Below, one piece after another: positions 1-7,585 of a stretch of DNA of 64,000 bases. A program made the translations under genes and the position numbers. Below the pieces are notes generated by a model. That model saw only the letters and a program-made list of their open reading frames with translations, was not told the DNA's origin and ran no database searches. Position 1 is the stretch's first letter; every line of letters starts with the position of its first letter. Source of the stretch: Robertmurraya sp047302285 (GTDB taxonomy: Bacteria; Bacillota; Bacilli; Bacillales; Cytobacillaceae). Location: positions 2,914,001-2,978,000 of the forward strand of contig NZ_CP154845.1 of NCBI RefSeq assembly GCF_047302285.1, in the 5' to 3' direction.

Positions 1-2850
1 GTATTCTTCTCTTAAGCGATCTAAACGGTTTTCAAGCTCCACATCAAGGCGAGTCAATTTGACTTCTTCATCCTTTAAAATGCCGATTAGCCCTTTATGC
101 TGGCGTTTTAATTCTTTCACTTCAAGCTCAGCATCCTCTACCTGGCTATGAAGCTGGAGACGCTCTTCACGACGAGAAGAAATCAAGTTCATCGTCTCGT
201 TTTTATCCTGAAGTTTGCGATTAGCTGCTGCTTCTAAATGCTCTTCTCCCGATGCACTATCTGTCATTTCAGAGGACAGTAGCTGTAAATCTTCTGAAAC
301 CGTCTCAAACGCTTCTTGATTTTCTTTCAACTCAAACATTGTCTTGGCTAGTTTCTCGCGAGCATTTCGAGATTGTTCATTTTTTGCGGCGAGTTTTACC
401 TTCAGATCGCTAATTTCTTCTACTAACGTTTCTTTAGACGAAATTTGTGTATTCTTTTGCTCGGTTAAAAGGGAGATCTCACTATCTAAACGTGCTTTTT
501 CTTTTTCGGCCACTGCTAATAGATTGGTTAACTCTAGCTTACGATCTGTCAGTTTTTCTTGCTCTTCCCCATACTGAGAAATATTCATATCATACAAGGC
601 AAGCTTTTCATTCATGTTCTTTTCTTCTATTTCAGCCTCGCGTAAGTCACCTTTGATTGATTGCTCTTTTAAGCGGAGTTCTTCCCCTTGTCTTCGAAGC
701 TCATCAAGATGGGCCTCTTGGGCCTGGATGCTGGATTTAACTTGTTTTACCTGAGCTTCTTTGAGCGCTGTTTGTTGCTCCATTTCTGCAAGCTTGGCAA
801 TTAAATCCTCTAGCTCTCCTTTTCTACTTAAAAGGGAAGAAGATTTTTGCTTAAGTGCACCACCAGTCATCGATCCACCAGCATTGACGACATCCCCATC
901 CAAAGTAACAAAACGACAGCGGTATTGAAGAATTTTCGCCAGCTCATTGGCACCCTTCAAGTCCTTCGTAATGACAACATTGCCAAGTAGACTGGAAACA
1001 ATTTGGCTATACTTTTGATTATGACTAATCAGTTCAGCTGCAATCCCTACATACGCTGGATGTCCACTAATAGACTGCTGCTGTTGATAAGATAAAGACT
1101 TGCCCTTTACAACACTTAATGGTAAAAAAGTTGCTCGTCCAAATGAATTTTTCTTTAAATATTGAATCGCGTTACGACCACTTTCTTCGTCTGTTACAAC
1201 GACATGTTGCATCGCACCACCAAGGGATGTTTCCAGCGCGACCTCATATTCTTTTGGAACTTGGATAAGCTCAGCGATTGCCCCTTCAATACCAGACAGC
1301 TTGCTGTCTCTTGCTTTTAAAATCTCTTTAACACCTTGGAAGAAACCTGAATAATCATCTTCCATCTCTTCAAGCATATCTTTTCTTGACTTTGCCTTCT
1401 GTAAAAATTGGTAGGCTTGATAGAGGGTTTTCTCTTGCTTATCATATTGATTGCGTAAATTTTCGAGTTTGCTCTGCTCATTTCTAAAAATATGAACCTG
1501 TTGCTCTAGCTCTTTTTGCACTTCGGATAGCTTCGAAAGAATGTCCGCTCGCTTTTTTTCGATTACACGGCGTTCTGCCAAGTATTTTTCGTTATCCTCT
1601 TCCAATCGTTTACTACGATTCCCTTGTTGCCCAAGCTGCGCTTCAACATTTTGCATCTCATTTTTATACGTAGCTTGTTGGTTCAAAATCTCGATATAAT
1701 CACTTTTTAAAGATTCAATCGTTTCTTCTATATTTTCACTGAAGAGCTTTACTTGATTTTGCTTATCGGATAAAACCTTTTGTAGCTCTGCTGCCTCTTG
1801 TTCAAGGGTGGCTGCCACTAATTCCTGCTCTTCTTTTTCTCTTGTTAGCTCGTCTACTTTAAAGGAAAGTGTGTGTATGTTCTTTTCAAGCTGTTCTTTG
1901 TTTTGCTTTGCGTTCTTCTTTCTTTCCTTTAACACTTCTTTTCGACCCTCAAGTTTTTCAAGTTCTTCACTAGCATGTAAAAGAACGGTTTGGAGGTCAT
2001 TAATCGATTCATCTAAGGCAGCAATTTGCTCCCTCATTTCGACCACTTTTGCCTCTTTTGATTGCAAAGTGGAAGAAAGTTGCATTTCCACTTGTTTATT
2101 GTTTTCTAATTGAGAAGTTAGTTGCTCCCATTTCTCGTGCAAATCTTCAATCTCATAAACCGTAAGCGCCACTTCAATTTTTTCTAGCTCTTCCTTTTGT
2201 TGAAGGAAATCTTTAGCGATAGATGCCTGAATTTTTAATGGCTCAACTTGTCCCTCTAACTCATGAATAATGTCATGAACACGGTTTAAGTTTTCTTGCG
2301 TTTCTGAGAGCTTTCCTTCCGCTTTCTTTTTCCTAGTTTTATATTTTAAAACACCCGCTGCTTCTTCAAAAATCGTTCTTCTTTCTTCAGCCTTACTATT
2401 GAGAATTTCTTCAACTCTTCCTTGACTAATAATTGAAAAGGCTTCTCGCCCAAGACCAGAGTCCATAAATAAATCAATAATGTCCTTTAAGCGGCAGTTT
2501 TGCTTATTGATGTAGAATTCACTATCGCCTGACCGATATACTCTTCTTGTCACACTAACTTCCTGATAATCAATTGGCAGAAATTGATCTTCATTCTCTA
2601 ATGTTAACGTCACTTCAGCAAAATTCAGAGGTTTTCTCGAATCACTACCTGCAAAAATAATGTCTTCCATTTTTGCTCCACGGAGGGATTTAGCCGATTG
2701 TTCTCCAAGTACCCAACGGATAGCATCCGTAATATTGCTTTTTCCACTTCCATTAGGTCCCACAACTGCCGTCACACCAGGAACAAAGTCGACCCCAATG
2801 CGTTCAGCAAAAGATTTAAATCCTACTACATCCAAACGTTTAAGGTGCAC
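1..2850 (-). CDS. smc: Chromosome partition protein SMC, C-terminus cut by window edge
   Basis: Structural maintenance of chromosomes ATPase, core of the SMC-ScpAB condensin that organises and segregates the nucleoid. The N-terminal ATPase half is present: Walker A GPNGSGKSN at residues 31-39, then the ITDAIRWVLGEQS stretch, a long heptad-rich coiled coil, and a hinge with glycine-rich GGSMTGGA, followed by the returning coiled coil. About 950 codons are in the window; the family is near 1,190, so the C-terminal signature/Walker B head lies off the left edge. The start is GTG at 2850, preceded by AAGGGGG at 8 nt; an overlapping ATG one base away runs into a stop within nine codons. It follows rnc by 88 nt on the same strand. 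No internal stop was seen in the translation. Confidence 0.97.
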   Translation of the reverse strand, partial: MHLKRLDVVGFKSFAERIGVDFVPGVTAVVGPNGSGKSNITDAIRWVLGEQSAKSLRGAKMEDIIFAGSDSRKPLNFAEVTLTLENEDQFLPIDYQEVSVTRRVYRSGDSEFYINKQNCRLKDIIDLFMDSGLGREAFSIISQGRVEEILNSKAEERRTIFEEAAGVLKYKTRKKKAEGKLSETQENLNRVHDIIHELEGQVEPLKIQASIAKDFLQQKEELEKIEVALTVYEIEDLHEKWEQLTSQLENNKQVEMQLSSTLQSKEAKVVEMREQIAALDESINDLQTVLLHASEELEKLEGRKEVLKERKKNAKQNKEQLEKNIHTLSFKVDELTREKEEQELVAATLEQEAAELQKVLSDKQNQVKLFSENIEETIESLKSDYIEILNQQATYKNEMQNVEAQLGQQGNRSKRLEEDNEKYLAERRVIEKKRADILSKLSEVQKELEQQVHIFRNEQSKLENLRNQYDKQEKTLYQAYQFLQKAKSRKDMLEEMEDDYSGFFQGVKEILKARDSKLSGIEGAIAELIQVPKEYEVALETSLGGAMQHVVVTDEESGRNAIQYLKKNSFGRATFLPLSVVKGKSLSYQQQQSISGHPAYVGIAAELISHNQKYSQIVSSLLGNVVITKDLKGANELAKILQYRCRFVTLDGDVVNAGGSMTGGALKQKSSSLLSRKGELEDLIAKLAEMEQQTALKEAQVKQVKSSIQAQEAHLDELRRQGEELRLKEQSIKGDLREAEIEEKNMNEKLALYDMNISQYGEEQEKLTDRKLELTNLLAVAEKEKARLDSEISLLTEQKNTQISSKETLVEEISDLKVKLAAKNEQSRNAREKLAKTMFELKENQEAFETVSEDLQLLSSEMTDSASGEEHLEAAANRKLQDKNETMNLISSRREERLQLHSQVEDAELEVKELKRQHKGLIGILKDEEVKLTRLDVELENRLDRLREEY

Positions 2851-2938
2851 ATTTGTATCCCCCTTCGCTCCTAATCATCTACCAGATACTTTCTTAAATA
2901 TAAAAGCACCTTGTTGCTAATCTAGTTGTCATCTCATT

Positions 2939-3679
2939 TTACAGATGTGTTTTTAGTTTTTCGAGAGCCATTTGGGCTGCATGTTGCTCTGCTTCTTTTT
3001 TTGATCTTCCGGTTCCTACCCCAACTTCTTCCCCATTTAAATTGACTTGGGAAATAAATTCACGATTATGGGCAGGTCCTTTCTCTTGCAACACTTTATA
3101 TTCTATCACGCCAGAGCTGTCTCTTTGTACATGCTCTTGCAACTGACTTTTGAAATCCATCACATGAGAAAAAGCACCAGCATCAATTTTCGGAAATACG
3201 ACTTTTTCTAAAAATAGCACGACTGTGTCAATTCCTTTATCTAAAAACAATGCTCCAATAAATGCCTCAAAAACGTCAGCTAACAAGGCAGGTCTCGTTC
3301 TACCACCTGTCATTTCCTCACCTTTTCCAAGTAAAACATACTCACCAAAGGTCAATTCGTTAGCAAACGCTACTAAGGAAGGCTCACATACAACCGCTGC
3401 TCTTAGCTTCGTAAGTTCCCCTTCGCTCATCGTTGGATATTTATTATAAAGGAATTGAGAAACCGTTAATTCAAGAACTGCATCTCCTAAAAATTCTAGC
3501 CTTTCATTGTCATCATAAGGCTTTCTGCGATGCTCATTCACATATGATGAATGAGTAAAAGCTTGAATAAGTAATTTCACATTCGTAAATTGCACACCTA
3601 ATTTATCTTGAAATTCTTTAAATTGTCTATCCCTATTCCGTAATGCCCATTTGTCCTTTTCTTTGCCACTCTTACGCAT
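2939..3679 (-). CDS. rnc: Ribonuclease III
   Basis: Double-strand-specific endoribonuclease that processes 30S rRNA precursor and small structured RNAs. The 246-residue protein has the RNase III signature ERLEFLGDAVLEL at 59-71, with the Mg2+-binding Glu/Asp residues, and a C-terminal dsRNA-binding domain from about 176 (KSQLQEHVQRD through KKEAEQHAAQMALEKL). Length matches Bacillus RncS (about 249). It sits between acpP and smc as in B. subtilis. A terminator follows acpP and a candidate promoter lies at 3719-3747, so rnc-smc can probably be transcribed on its own. Confidence 0.97.
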   Translation of the reverse strand: MRKSGKEKDKWALRNRDRQFKEFQDKLGVQFTNVKLLIQAFTHSSYVNEHRRKPYDDNERLEFLGDAVLELTVSQFLYNKYPTMSEGELTKLRAAVVCEPSLVAFANELTFGEYVLLGKGEEMTGGRTRPALLADVFEAFIGALFLDKGIDTVVLFLEKVVFPKIDAGAFSHVMDFKSQLQEHVQRDSSGVIEYKVLQEKGPAHNREFISQVNLNGEEVGVGTGRSKKEAEQHAAQMALEKLKTHL

Positions 3680-3718
3680 CCTGCATCCACCTTGCTATAT
3701 TTTTACATTCTAGATTCA

Positions 3719-3747
3719 AGTGTACTTTTATTTTCTTTAAAACGCAA
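3719..3747 (-). promoter_or_regulatory. Candidate sigmaA promoter for rnc-smc
   Basis: On the minus strand TTGCGT (3742-3747) and TACACT (3719-3724) are separated by 17 nt, about 40 nt upstream of the rnc start and downstream of the acpP terminator. The -10 matches four of six consensus positions. Inferred from pattern and position only. Confidence 0.4.
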
Positions 3748-3831
3748 AGAAATTTTCTAATTGAAAATACGTTGATATAACGTACTTTCTTCAGAAAATC
3801 TCCATCCAAAATCTACTAAGTCATTCTATAG

Positions 3832-3866
3832 AAGAAAGCCCCGTCGCAAAACGGAGCTTTTTTTTA
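3832..3866 (-). terminator. Intrinsic terminator after acpP
   Basis: A 9-bp stem (AAGCTCCGT with ACGGGGCTT, one G-U pair) lies 12 nt past the acpP stop and is followed on the minus strand by a T-rich TTCTTCT run. It separates acpP from rnc. Confidence 0.7.
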
Positions 3867-3877
3867 AAGATCTTACA

Positions 3878-4111
3878 TTATGATTTGGCTTGTATGTAAT
3901 TAACTGCGTCACCAACTGTTTGAATTTTCTCAGCATCATCGTCAGAAATTTCCATATCAAACTCATCTTCTAATTCCATCACTAACTCAACCACATCTAG
4001 TGAATCAGCACCAAGATCTTCTTTGAAAGTCGCTTCAAGTTTAACTTGAGACTCTTCCACGCCAAGGCGGTCAACGATAATTTTTGTTACTCTTTCTAAT
4101 ACTTCTGCCAT
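3878..4111 (-). CDS. acpP: Acyl carrier protein
   Basis: Carrier of growing acyl chains in type II fatty-acid synthesis. The 77-residue acidic protein has the GADSLD motif with Ser37 as the phosphopantetheine attachment site, followed by the helix VVELVMELEDEFDMEI. Length and sequence are typical of Firmicute AcpA. A strong GGGGAGGTGAG ribosome-binding site precedes the ATG. It is the last gene of the fapR-plsX-fabD-fabG-acpP cluster, 49 nt after fabG, and is followed by its own terminator. Confidence 0.98.
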   Translation of the reverse strand: MAEVLERVTKIIVDRLGVEESQVKLEATFKEDLGADSLDVVELVMELEDEFDMEISDDDAEKIQTVGDAVNYIQAKS

Positions 4112-4160
4112 GCTTGCTCACCTCCCCTCAAGCCATTATAGATGATTTTTTAAAATAAAA

Positions 4161-4904
4161 CTACATAATCATTCCACCGTCTACATGCAGGGTTTGACCT
4201 GTCATATAGCGGCTGTCATCTGAAGCTAAAAACACAACCACTTTGGCGATATCTTGTGGCTCACCTAAGCGTGCAAGTGGAATTTGTTTTAACATTTCAG
4301 CTTGCACTTCTTCATTTAGTTTGTCGGTCATATCAGTTGTGATGAAGCCGGGTGCAATTGCATTAACAGTGATTCCTCGTGAAGCTAACTCTTTTGCAGT
4401 CGTCTTCGTTAACCCGATCACACCCGCTTTTGCTGCCACATAATTGGCTTGTCCGGCATTTCCACCGACTCCAACAATAGAAGAAATGTTAATAATTCTT
4501 CCGCTTCGTTGCTTCATCATTGGGCGAGTTACTGCTTTTGTACAAAGGAATACACCTTTTAGATTCGTGTTAATGACTGCATCCCAATCTTCTTCTTTCA
4601 TACGCATAAGCAGATTATCTCGAGTAATTCCCGCATTGTTTACTAATACATCTATACTACCGAACCTGTCTACTACTTCTTTGATCATGTTCGAAACAGC
4701 ATCTGCGTCTGAAACATTTGCTTGGATAGCAAAAGCTTCACGACCTAAAGATTTGATCTCATCCACTACTTCGTTTGCCATTTGTTCACTACCAGCATAA
4801 TTGACAGCTACATTAGCACCTTGTCTCGCAAGTTCAAGGGCGATTTCTCTTCCTATTCCTCTAGATGCACCGGTAACAAGTGCGTTTTTACCTTCAATCT
4901 TCAT
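4161..4904 (-). CDS. fabG: 3-oxoacyl-ACP reductase FabG
   Basis: NADPH-dependent beta-ketoacyl-ACP reductase, first reduction of the elongation cycle. A 247-residue short-chain dehydrogenase: TGASRGIG cofactor loop at 11-18, NNAG at about 89-92, catalytic Ser in NISS and the YVAAK Tyr/Lys pair near 150-155, C-terminal VDGGMIM. The start overlaps the fabD stop by 4 nt (ATGA), so the two are probably translationally coupled. Confidence 0.97.
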   Translation of the reverse strand: MKIEGKNALVTGASRGIGREIALELARQGANVAVNYAGSEQMANEVVDEIKSLGREAFAIQANVSDADAVSNMIKEVVDRFGSIDVLVNNAGITRDNLLMRMKEEDWDAVINTNLKGVFLCTKAVTRPMMKQRSGRIINISSIVGVGGNAGQANYVAAKAGVIGLTKTTAKELASRGITVNAIAPGFITTDMTDKLNEEVQAEMLKQIPLARLGEPQDIAKVVVFLASDDSRYMTGQTLHVDGGMIM

Positions 4905-5848
4905 TGTACTCCCTCCTTCAAGGCTTCATACACAGACTTAAAGCTTTCTTCATCTGAAATGGCATAAGTCGTCACATTACGGTCAATTTTTCTCACTAAC
5001 CCGGACAAAACCTTACCAGGACCAATCTCGATAAAGGTATCAACGCCAAGATCAATCATTTTTTTAACGGAGTCTTCCCATTGTACAGGGGAATATAATT
5101 GCTCGATTAACTTTTCTTTTATTTCACTTGGATTTGTCATTGCTGTTGCTGAAACATTCGCAATGACAGGAATCTTAGCTTCATGAATCTCCACTTCATC
5201 AAGCACTGCTGATAATTTATCAGAGGCTGGCTTCATTAAGCTAGAATGAAAAGGTCCACTCACTTCAAGAGGCAAAACCCTTTTTGCACCAACTTCTTTT
5301 CCCTTGACGGATGCCAATTCTACCCCCTGGCGTGAACCAGAAATGACGATTTGACCTGGACAATTGATATTCGCTAATTGAACTGGATCTCCATCCTTTG
5401 TGATTTCATCTGTTACTTTTTTTAGTTCATGGCGATCTAATCCGAGAACTGCTGCCATCGTTCCTTCACGATTTGGAACAGCTTCTTCCATAAACTCTCC
5501 TCTTTTTCGGACAGCGTATACCCCGTCTTCAAATGAGAGTGCACCTGCTGCAACAAGTGCTGTATACTCCCCAAGACTATGACCAGCAACGTAATCTGCT
5601 TCAATATTCGCTTGCTTAAAATAGTCCAATATAGCAACGCTCGTCGTTAATAAAGCAGGCTGTGCATTGGTTGTTAATGTCAATTCTTCCTGAGGGCCTT
5701 CAAAAATGATATTTGATAGCGCAAACCCAAGTTTATCATCCGCTTTTTGAAAAATGGAACGAACCGACTCATCCTTTTCGGCGAGAGATTGTCCCATTCC
5801 TACTGTTTGAGAACCTTGTCCTGGAAATACGAACGCAATTTTGCCCAT
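4901..5848 (-). CDS. fabD: Malonyl-CoA:ACP transacylase FabD
   Basis: Transfers malonyl from CoA to ACP to feed chain elongation. 315 residues, with N-terminal FPGQGSQ, the nucleophile motif GHSLGEY (Ser91) and the His-containing SGPFHSSLM segment near 200. Lies 21 nt downstream of plsX and overlaps fabG by 4 nt. Length is normal for Bacillus FabD (about 317). Confidence 0.97.
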   Translation of the reverse strand: MGKIAFVFPGQGSQTVGMGQSLAEKDESVRSIFQKADDKLGFALSNIIFEGPQEELTLTTNAQPALLTTSVAILDYFKQANIEADYVAGHSLGEYTALVAAGALSFEDGVYAVRKRGEFMEEAVPNREGTMAAVLGLDRHELKKVTDEITKDGDPVQLANINCPGQIVISGSRQGVELASVKGKEVGAKRVLPLEVSGPFHSSLMKPASDKLSAVLDEVEIHEAKIPVIANVSATAMTNPSEIKEKLIEQLYSPVQWEDSVKKMIDLGVDTFIEIGPGKVLSGLVRKIDRNVTTYAISDEESFKSVYEALKEGVQ

Positions 5849-5869
5849 TAAAAATCTCCTTTCAGTAGA

Positions 5870-6859
5870 TTAATTCGACTGTTCTTCAATCGTTTCTTTA
5901 ATGGTTTTTGTGACTTCCTTTTGCAACATCTCACGGGTTTGGCGAACTGCATTATAAAGGGAGTTCGCATCAGACGACCCATGTGCTTTGATAACAGGAG
6001 CCTTTAGTCCAAATAATCCGGCACCACCGTACTCAGAATAATCCATTTTTGACTTTAAAGCTCTTAAATTAGGCATTAAAACAGCCGCTGCCAGCTTTGA
6101 TTTTAAATCACTTGAAAGAGCAGCTTTAAGCATGCTAAACACTGACATCGCTGTTCCTTCAATCGTTTTTAAAACCATATTGCCTGTAAACCCGTCTGTT
6201 ACAGCCACATCTGTTACACCTTCTAACAAATCGCGTGCTTCTATATTGCCGATAAAATTGAGATTAGAGTTTTGCAGTAATTCAAATGTCTGTTTGGCCA
6301 ATTCATTGCCTTTTTTCTCTTCTGTTCCAATATTTAAGAGACCGACACGGGGATTGGTGACCCCTCTTACTTTTTCACAGTAGATAGATCCCATAATCGC
6401 GTTTTGTAACAAATGCTCCGGCTTCGCATCCACATTTGCCCCTACATCAAGTAAAAGAAATCCTTCTCCACCAATCGTTGGCAAGGTTGGAGAAAGGGCT
6501 GGTCTATCGATTCCTTCAATACGCCCAACAACAAATAATCCGGCTGCCATTAAGGCACCTGTATTTCCTGCAGAAATACAGCCATCAGCTTCTCCATCTG
6601 CTACTAGCTTTGCCGCTAATACCATGGAAGCATTCTTCTTTCTTCTCACTGCACGAACAGGCTCGTCCGTCCCTAAAATCACTTCTTCTGTATGTACAAT
6701 CGTCATTCTTTCATCTTTAGAAAGATGTTCTTTAATCTTGTTTTCATCACCGACTAATGTAATTTCTAAATCAGAAAATGCTTCAATGGCCTTCATTGCT
6801 CCGAGAACAATTTCCTTTGGAGCATTGTCACCGCCCATAGCATCTATCGCTATTTTCAT
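5870..6859 (-). CDS. plsX: Phosphate acyltransferase PlsX
   Basis: Makes acyl-phosphate from acyl-ACP for the PlsY branch of phospholipid synthesis; a peripheral membrane enzyme. 329 residues starting MKIAIDAMGGDNAPKE, the family's hallmark N-terminus, and containing ADGCISAGNTGALMA and EYGGAGLFGLKAPVIKAHG. It directly follows fapR (36 nt) in the classical FapR-regulated lipid operon. Confidence 0.97.
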   Translation of the reverse strand: MKIAIDAMGGDNAPKEIVLGAMKAIEAFSDLEITLVGDENKIKEHLSKDERMTIVHTEEVILGTDEPVRAVRRKKNASMVLAAKLVADGEADGCISAGNTGALMAAGLFVVGRIEGIDRPALSPTLPTIGGEGFLLLDVGANVDAKPEHLLQNAIMGSIYCEKVRGVTNPRVGLLNIGTEEKKGNELAKQTFELLQNSNLNFIGNIEARDLLEGVTDVAVTDGFTGNMVLKTIEGTAMSVFSMLKAALSSDLKSKLAAAVLMPNLRALKSKMDYSEYGGAGLFGLKAPVIKAHGSSDANSLYNAVRQTREMLQKEVTKTIKETIEEQSN

Positions 6860-6895
6860 TTATGTCTCATTCCTTATATTAATAAAATTTTTGAA

Positions 6896-7459
6896 TTAAG
6901 CATGGGAGCGATACATTTCAAAATCACCTTTAAAAACAATCTCGCTATTTACATAGCTCGTTACTTCAACAAGTGTACGCCCATTGTCCTCATCAATATG
7001 AATGACCTTTGCTTTGGCAACCACTCTTTCACCCTCTTTTACCGAGCGGGTAAATCGGATATTCGCTTTGGCGGTTAACGCAAGCTCGTCATTGATGACA
7101 GCAACTGCCAATGAGTTCGCTTGAGCAAATAGATGGTGTCCTCTAGCAATTTGATTTCGCTTGAACACATGTTCTTTGCGAATATCCAAAATAGAAATAG
7201 CTGATTGGTCTAAATCCATATCAATAATTTCCCCAATCACCTCATCTATAGGCAATGAGCGAACTTCATCTTCAAAAGTTCTTTCAGCAACATTCTTTAT
7301 TCTCTCTCTTAACTCAGGGATTGATAATTCTAAGCGATCCAATCTTATCGTTTGAACACTAACGGAAAACTTATCCGCAAGCTCCTCATCTGTAATAAAC
7401 GGATTTTCTTTGATTGTCTCTGTTAATAATGCTTGCCGTTCCCTTTTATTTCTTCTCAT
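6896..7459 (-). CDS. fapR: Fatty-acid and phospholipid synthesis repressor FapR
   Basis: Malonyl-CoA-sensing repressor of the fap regulon. 187 residues: an N-terminal DeoR-like helix-turn-helix (ITDEELADKFSVSVQTIRLDR, about 24-44), a linker helix, and a C-terminal hotdog-fold effector domain (ARGHHLFAQANSLAVAVI ... FKGDFEMYRSHA). First gene of the lipid operon; a near-consensus FapR operator covers its own transcription start region (7480-7496), so autoregulation is expected. Confidence 0.97.
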   Translation of the reverse strand: MRRNKRERQALLTETIKENPFITDEELADKFSVSVQTIRLDRLELSIPELRERIKNVAERTFEDEVRSLPIDEVIGEIIDMDLDQSAISILDIRKEHVFKRNQIARGHHLFAQANSLAVAVINDELALTAKANIRFTRSVKEGERVVAKAKVIHIDEDNGRTLVEVTSYVNSEIVFKGDFEMYRSHA

Positions 7460-7479
7460 TTATGACACCGTCCAAGATA

Positions 7480-7496
7480 TTAAGACTAGGTACTAA
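7480..7496 (-). promoter_or_regulatory. FapR operator
   Basis: Minus-strand TTAGTACCTAGTCTTAA is a 17-bp imperfect inverted repeat with one mismatch to perfect symmetry (TTAGTACC-N-type arms), matching the known FapR box. It starts 4 nt downstream of the -10 hexamer, so a bound repressor would cover the transcription start. Confidence 0.85.
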
Positions 7497-7500
7497 TAGT

Positions 7501-7529
7501 AGTATATGATTAAAAAATGCAGATTGCAA
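7501..7529 (-). promoter_or_regulatory. sigmaA promoter of the fapR-plsX-fabDG-acpP operon
   Basis: TTGCAA (7524-7529) and TATACT (7501-7506) with a 17-nt spacer on the minus strand. The -35 lies inside the downstream arm of the recG terminator stem, and the FapR operator follows the -10. Confidence 0.75.
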
Positions 7530-7551
7530 GAAGGAAATCTTCTTGCAATCT
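7510..7551 (-). terminator. recG terminator
   Basis: A perfect 13-bp stem (AGATTGCAAGAAG with CTTCTTGCAATCT, 5-nt loop) begins 35 nt after the recG stop and is followed by GCATTTTTT. It overlaps the fapR promoter -35. Confidence 0.85.
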
Positions 7552-7585
7552 ATTCTTATAAGGCAATCTATAGGTACTAACCCTT

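Noticed and set aside
1808..2113. Plus-strand Ser/Phe-rich frames across smc
   Set aside because: They are antisense images of the Glu/Lys-rich SMC coiled coil.
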